DNA from: CAZAZQ01 sp964489705
Lineage (GTDB): Bacteria; Zixibacteria; MSB-5A5; GN15; FEB-12
Length of the DNA stretch: 11,760 nucleotides
Direction of reading: 5' to 3'
Assembly (NCBI GenBank): GCA_964489705.1
Contig: CAZAZQ010000035.1
Span: forward strand, 1-11,760
A model generated the notes under the pieces. It saw only the letters and a list, made by a program, of their open reading frames with translations. It did not search any database and was not told where the DNA came from. Both the position numbers and the translations under genes were made by a program. This document shows positions 7,934-11,760 of this stretch, piece by piece. How positions within the stretch are numbered: the first letter of the stretch is position 1; each line of letters starts with the position of its first letter.

Positions 7934-8365
7934 ATGACGTACCTGGTTCCAACGACTAACAGAATCGCTCGGGAAATTGACAACATGTTCTCGAACTTCT
8001 TCAATTTCCCGCTGTTTCAAACGGACAGTTCCTGCGACTTTATGCCGCGGGTGAACATTCGGGATACCAAGGACAATGTCATCCTCACGTTCGAACTCCC
8101 CGGTATGGAGAAAAAGGATATCAAGGTTACCGTCAAGGATGGCGTCTTGACCGTGTCCGGCGAGCGGAAATTCCAGACCGAGGAGAAAGAGGATGGCTAT
8201 GTCCGCACGGAGATCAGCTCCGGGTCGTTTGCTCGGTCCTTCACCCTTCCTGATACCGTAGACAGCGAAAAAATTACCGCTGATTACAAGAACGGGATGC
8301 TTGAAATCAAGCTGGCGAAGAAGGAAGAGGTGAAGCCGAAAGAAATTGAAGTCAAAGTCAGTTAA
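7934..8365 (+). CDS. hsp20: Small heat-shock protein, Hsp20/alpha-crystallin family
   Basis: 143 residues, the usual size for bacterial Hsp20. A short N-terminal arm with aromatic residues (FSNFFNFPLF) precedes the alpha-crystallin domain at about residues 37-130, with FELPGMEKKDIKVTVKDG, RSFTLPDTVD and the family signature NGMLEIKLAK (120-129). The C-terminus contains the IEV (138-140) form of the I-x-I/V motif used in oligomer assembly. Such proteins are ATP-independent holdases that keep denatured proteins soluble in the cytoplasm for the DnaK system, which is encoded directly downstream. The start is fixed by AGGAGG. A sigma-54-like promoter lies upstream and a strong terminator follows, so it may form its own transcript or a partly attenuated hsp20-dnaK one. 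Confidence 0.95.
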   Translation: MTYLVPTTNRIAREIDNMFSNFFNFPLFQTDSSCDFMPRVNIRDTKDNVILTFELPGMEKKDIKVTVKDGVLTVSGERKFQTEEKEDGYVRTEISSGSFARSFTLPDTVDSEKITADYKNGMLEIKLAKKEEVKPKEIEVKVS

Positions 8366-8378
8366 GCAGTGCCTTGAA

Positions 8379-8395
8379 ACCGGCAATGCGCCGGT
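8379..8395 (+). other. Hairpin after hsp20
   Basis: ACCGGC (8379-8384) pairs with GCCGGT (8390-8395) across the loop AATGC. The same six-base core recurs in the terminator stem at 8415-8433, so the arms of the two hairpins could exchange partners. It has no T-tract, so alone it is not a terminator; it could shield the hsp20 mRNA 3' end. Confidence 0.5.
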
Positions 8396-8410
8396 GAGAA
8401 TGGGAGAAGG

Positions 8411-8440
8411 AAAAGCCGGTCGCACTGACCGGCTTTTTTT
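8411..8440 (+). terminator. Rho-independent terminator between hsp20 and dnaK
   Basis: AAAAGCCGGTC (8411-8421) pairs perfectly with GACCGGCTTTT (8427-8437) around the loop GCACT, and the 3' arm is part of a run of seven T residues (8434-8440). This is a textbook intrinsic terminator, 45 bases after the hsp20 stop and 48 bases before the dnaK start. Confidence 0.88.
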
Positions 8441-8471
8441 AACGAAAAGAGAAAAGCAAAAAAATAAAAGT

Positions 8472-8478
8472 AAAGGAG
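8472..8478 (+). promoter_or_regulatory. Ribosome binding site of dnaK
   Basis: AAAGGAG lies 9 bases before ATG 8488 in an A-rich stretch. The 47 bases between the terminator T-run and this ATG show no clear promoter. Confidence 0.7.
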
Positions 8479-8487
8479 CGTGAAAAT

Positions 8488-10395
<1,908 letters not shown>

Positions 10396-10406
10396 GACGG
10401 TGCCGA

Positions 10407-10432
10407 CGGGCGGGAATTTCGGTTCCCGCCCG
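10407..10432 (+). terminator. GC-rich hairpin after dnaK, possible terminator
   Basis: CGGGCGGGAA (10407-10416) pairs perfectly with TTCCCGCCCG (10423-10432) around the loop TTTCGG, 12 bases after the dnaK stop. No T-run follows, so it is not a classic intrinsic terminator. It may pause polymerase, stabilise the dnaK mRNA 3' end, or give partial termination that sets the DnaK:DnaJ ratio. Confidence 0.55.
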
Positions 10433-10472
10433 GGCGTTGCCGCTTTTGGCGGGTAGAAGAAGGGGAGGTCAG

Positions 10473-10550
10473 TCCGTCGAAACGGAGAATGCCATGAGGC
10501 ATGATAGACAGGGGGGCTCCGATTACGGATAGGCGGCGCTCGAGCGCCGC
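10473..10550 (+). other. Row of four hairpins in the dnaJ leader
   Basis: Four stems in a row, each with a four-base loop: TCCGT-CGAA-ACGGA (10473-10486), ATGCC-ATGA-GGCAT (10489-10502), TCCG-ATTA-CGGA (10518-10529) and GCGGCGC-TCGA-GCGCCGC (10533-10550, an 18-base perfect palindrome). GTC 10468-10470 and GAC 10507-10509 could close the first two into a three-way junction. This does not match a riboswitch I know. It looks like a structured untranslated leader or a small RNA; which one is not known. Confidence 0.45.
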
Positions 10551-10571
10551 GGAAAAAATTTGGAAAGAAAT

Positions 10572-10578
10572 GAGGTGA
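10572..10578 (+). promoter_or_regulatory. Ribosome binding site of dnaJ in a possible weak hairpin loop
   Basis: GAGGTGA is 10 bases before ATG 10589. GAAAG (10563-10567) can pair with CTTTC (10581-10585), leaving this site in the loop. The same CTTTC could instead pair with GAAAG at 10594-10598, which would put the start codon in a loop. The stems are only 5 bp. Confidence 0.6.
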
Positions 10579-10588
10579 TACTTTCGAC

Positions 10589-11530
10589 ATGGGAAAGAAT
10601 TTCTACGACATCTTGGGCGTGAGTGAGAATGCTTCGCAAGAGGAAATCAAGCGGGCGTTTCGGAATCTGGCGAAAAAGTATCACCCGGATCGCAACAAGG
10701 GCGACAAGTCCGCCGAGACGAAGTTCAAGGAGATTTCGGAAGCCTACGAGACCCTCTCCGATCCGAAGAAGCGCCAAGAATACGATATGATGCGCAAGTA
10801 CGGCGCGTATGCCGGAGCCGGAGCGGGCGCTGGCGGCGGGGCGGCGGGATTCGATTTTTCGGATTTCTTCCGAGCCGGCAGCGGCGGGCGCGGCGGCTTT
10901 CAGACCTTTCGCTTCAGCTCGTCCGGCATCGACGGCTTGGACGAGATTTTTTCGACCTTTTTCGGGAGCACCAACCCCTTCGGGTCAGGTGACTCCTTTA
11001 CGCGACGTCGCACCCGGCGGGCGCAGCCGCAGAAGGGAGCCGATTTGCAGACCTCTATGACCATTTCGTTTATGGAGGCGGTCAACGGCACGAAGCGGAT
11101 GATTCGTATTCCCCAGACTGGGAAGACGTTGAACGTAACCGTCCCGAAAGGGATTGAAGACGGCGGCAAAATCCGTCTGGCGGGACAAGGACTGCCGAGT
11201 CCCACCGGCGGACCGAACGGCGACCTGATAATCACGGTGAGAGTTATGCCTGACCAACGGTTCGAACGCAAAGGAAACGACATATATACGAGCGTCACCA
11301 TCTCCTTCAAGGAGGCGATCCTAGGGACGCGAAAAGAGGTGCAGACCCTTTCGAAGAAGGTGATGCTTCGCATCCCGCCGGGCACGCAGCCGGGCACCAA
11401 GCTCCGTTTGCGCGGACAAGGTTTGGCGGTCGGCGGGTCACAGGGTGACTTGTATGTCGAGGTGAAAGTCGAGATTCCGACCACCCTGACCGAGAAGCAG
11501 CGGAGGTTGCTCGAGGAATGGGATGAGTAA
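10589..11530 (+). CDS. Class II (type B) J-domain co-chaperone without zinc finger
   Basis: 313 residues. The J-domain occupies residues 1-70 with the HPD motif at 32-34, needed to stimulate DnaK ATP hydrolysis. A Gly/Ala/Phe-rich linker (about 73-140) follows, then two beta-rich C-terminal substrate-binding domains (KGADLQTSMTISFMEAVNG; KEAILGTRKEV) with LRLRGQGLA near the end. There is no cysteine anywhere, so the zinc-finger domain of canonical DnaJ is absent. This makes it a class II protein like CbpA, though position and role fit the DnaK partner, and many annotations would call it DnaJ. ATG 10589 follows GAGGTGA at 10 bases, and the protein starts exactly as J-domains do. A hairpin-rich 193-base leader separates it from dnaK, and a REP-like repeat begins at the base after its stop codon. 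Confidence 0.93.
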   Translation: MGKNFYDILGVSENASQEEIKRAFRNLAKKYHPDRNKGDKSAETKFKEISEAYETLSDPKKRQEYDMMRKYGAYAGAGAGAGGGAAGFDFSDFFRAGSGGRGGFQTFRFSSSGIDGLDEIFSTFFGSTNPFGSGDSFTRRRTRRAQPQKGADLQTSMTISFMEAVNGTKRMIRIPQTGKTLNVTVPKGIEDGGKIRLAGQGLPSPTGGPNGDLIITVRVMPDQRFERKGNDIYTSVTISFKEAILGTRKEVQTLSKKVMLRIPPGTQPGTKLRLRGQGLAVGGSQGDLYVEVKVEIPTTLTEKQRRLLEEWDE

Positions 11531-11566
11531 TGAGATAGATTGTAGGGAAGGTCTCGAAGAGACCTG
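11531..11566 (+). repeat. REP-like element copy 1 (direct)
   Basis: An exact 36-base copy of 11715-11750. It contains GTAGGGAAG followed by a hairpin, AGGTCTC-GAA-GAGACCT (11549-11565). The copy begins at the base after the dnaJ stop codon TAA (11528-11530). A GTAG tetranucleotide next to a hairpin is the hallmark of REP sequences mobilised by RAYT transposases. The repeat is seen; the class is inference. Confidence 0.85.
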
Positions 11567-11608
11567 ACAGAAGAAGAGCGAGAAACAGTTAAGAGAGAGT
11601 ATGAGAAA

Positions 11609-11635
11609 GGCAGATCCGTTCCGGATCTTCCCTAC
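11609..11635 (-). repeat. REP-like element copy 2 (inverted, diverged stem)
   Basis: Read on the - strand it is GTAGGGAAG, then ATCCG-GAA-CGGAT, then CTGCC: the same plan as copies 1 and 3. Three stem positions differ from them, and each is matched by a change on the opposite arm (G-C to A-T, T-A to C-G, C-G to G-C). The flanking GTAGGGAAG, the GAA loop and CTG are unchanged. Copies 1 and 2 in opposite orientation resemble a BIME arrangement. Confidence 0.8.
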
Positions 11636-11650
11636 GGGTTTTGGAGCAAT

Positions 11651-11669
11651 CCCACCGCAAGCGGATGGG
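11651..11669 (+). other. Hairpin between repeat copies 2 and 3
   Basis: CCCA+CCGC (11651-11658) pairs with GCGG+TGGG (11661-11664 and 11666-11669) with A11665 bulged and a tight loop. It belongs to the spacer between the inverted copy and copy 3 and may be part of a larger composite repeat unit of about 184 bases. Confidence 0.45.
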
Positions 11670-11714
11670 GCACCCAAAAGGTTGGTTACTTGAGGCGTGG
11701 AAGTGATGACTGAT

Positions 11715-11750
11715 TGAGATAGATTGTAGGGAAGGTCTCGAAGAGACCTG
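11715..11750 (+). repeat. REP-like element copy 3 (direct)
   Basis: Identical over 36 bases to 11531-11566, with starts 184 bases apart. It is followed by CC, giving CTGCC as in copy 2, whereas copy 1 has CTGAC. The window ends 10 bases later, so the array may continue. No transposase or RAYT gene is visible in this window. Confidence 0.85.
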
Positions 11751-11760
11751 CCACGGAGTT

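Noticed and set aside
7676..8487. CIRCE operator (TTAGCACTC-N9-GAGTGCTAA) for HrcA control of the chaperone genes
   Set aside because: I searched the leaders of hsp20, dnaK and dnaJ by eye and found no match or near match.
10461..10535. Signal recognition particle RNA or a known riboswitch, suggested by GGTCAG and tandem hairpins
   Set aside because: The conserved SRP segment around GGAAGCAGCC is missing, and loop sequences do not match any riboswitch I can recall.
10533..10560. The GC-rich palindrome before dnaJ as an intrinsic terminator
   Set aside because: It is followed by GG and an A-run, not a T-run. On the - strand the T-run would come before the stem.
11546..11713. A stop-free + strand stretch that reads as a short acidic/aromatic peptide ending in GSDD
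   Set aside because: It has no ATG, GTG or TTG start until near its end, no ribosome binding site, and runs through the repeat elements. Open frames of this size occur by chance.
11531..11760. CRISPR array
   Set aside because: Only two identical repeats 184 bases apart, with a third copy inverted between them. Spacing and orientation do not fit a CRISPR.

Overview
The window looks like chromosomal DNA of a Gram-negative bacterium of moderate G+C content. Support comes from a heptose-phosphate phosphatase of LPS-precursor synthesis, an outer-membrane beta-barrel protein, a lipoprotein with a lipobox, and a DnaK that carries the ATPase-domain insert typical of Gram-negatives. The fusion of a zinc-protease-like domain, a TolB-type propeller and an Omp85-like barrel, together with a HEAT-repeat protein with an unfamiliar N-terminus, reminds me of FCB-superphylum or related uncultured phyla (Zixibacteria-like). 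That placement is an impression, not a result. All recognised genes are on the + strand.

Layout: (1) 1-1326, the 3' part of gmhB overlapping a radical SAM gene of the AmrS family. (2) 1327-1471, a short intergenic stretch with a terminator-like hairpin nested in a longer inverted repeat that reaches the next gene's presumed ribosome binding site. (3) 1472-7675, three overlapping genes: a 948-residue secreted protease/propeller/barrel protein, a BamB-like PQQ-propeller lipoprotein, and a 736-residue HEAT-repeat protein. Start and stop codons overlap, so this is almost certainly one transcription unit. It is the best candidate here for an undescribed cell-envelope system. (4) 7676-7933, a regulatory region with a sigma-54-like promoter and repeated TGCCAT/ATGCGCCA words upstream. 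(5) 7934-11530, a heat-shock cluster of hsp20, dnaK and a cysteine-free class II dnaJ. A strong terminator separates hsp20 from dnaK, and a hairpin-rich leader precedes dnaJ. (6) 11531-11760, noncoding DNA with three copies (+, -, +) of a REP-like palindromic element that starts with GTAG. Its stem shows compensatory base changes between copies.

How the parts work together: the chaperone genes form a disaggregation/refolding set (sHSP holdase, Hsp70, J-protein), but no grpE is in view. The three-gene envelope unit would place one protein in the outer membrane, one on its periplasmic face and a third, HEAT-repeat scaffold, probably in the cytoplasm. Its function is unknown. No CRISPR, tRNA, rRNA, transposase or prophage gene was seen.
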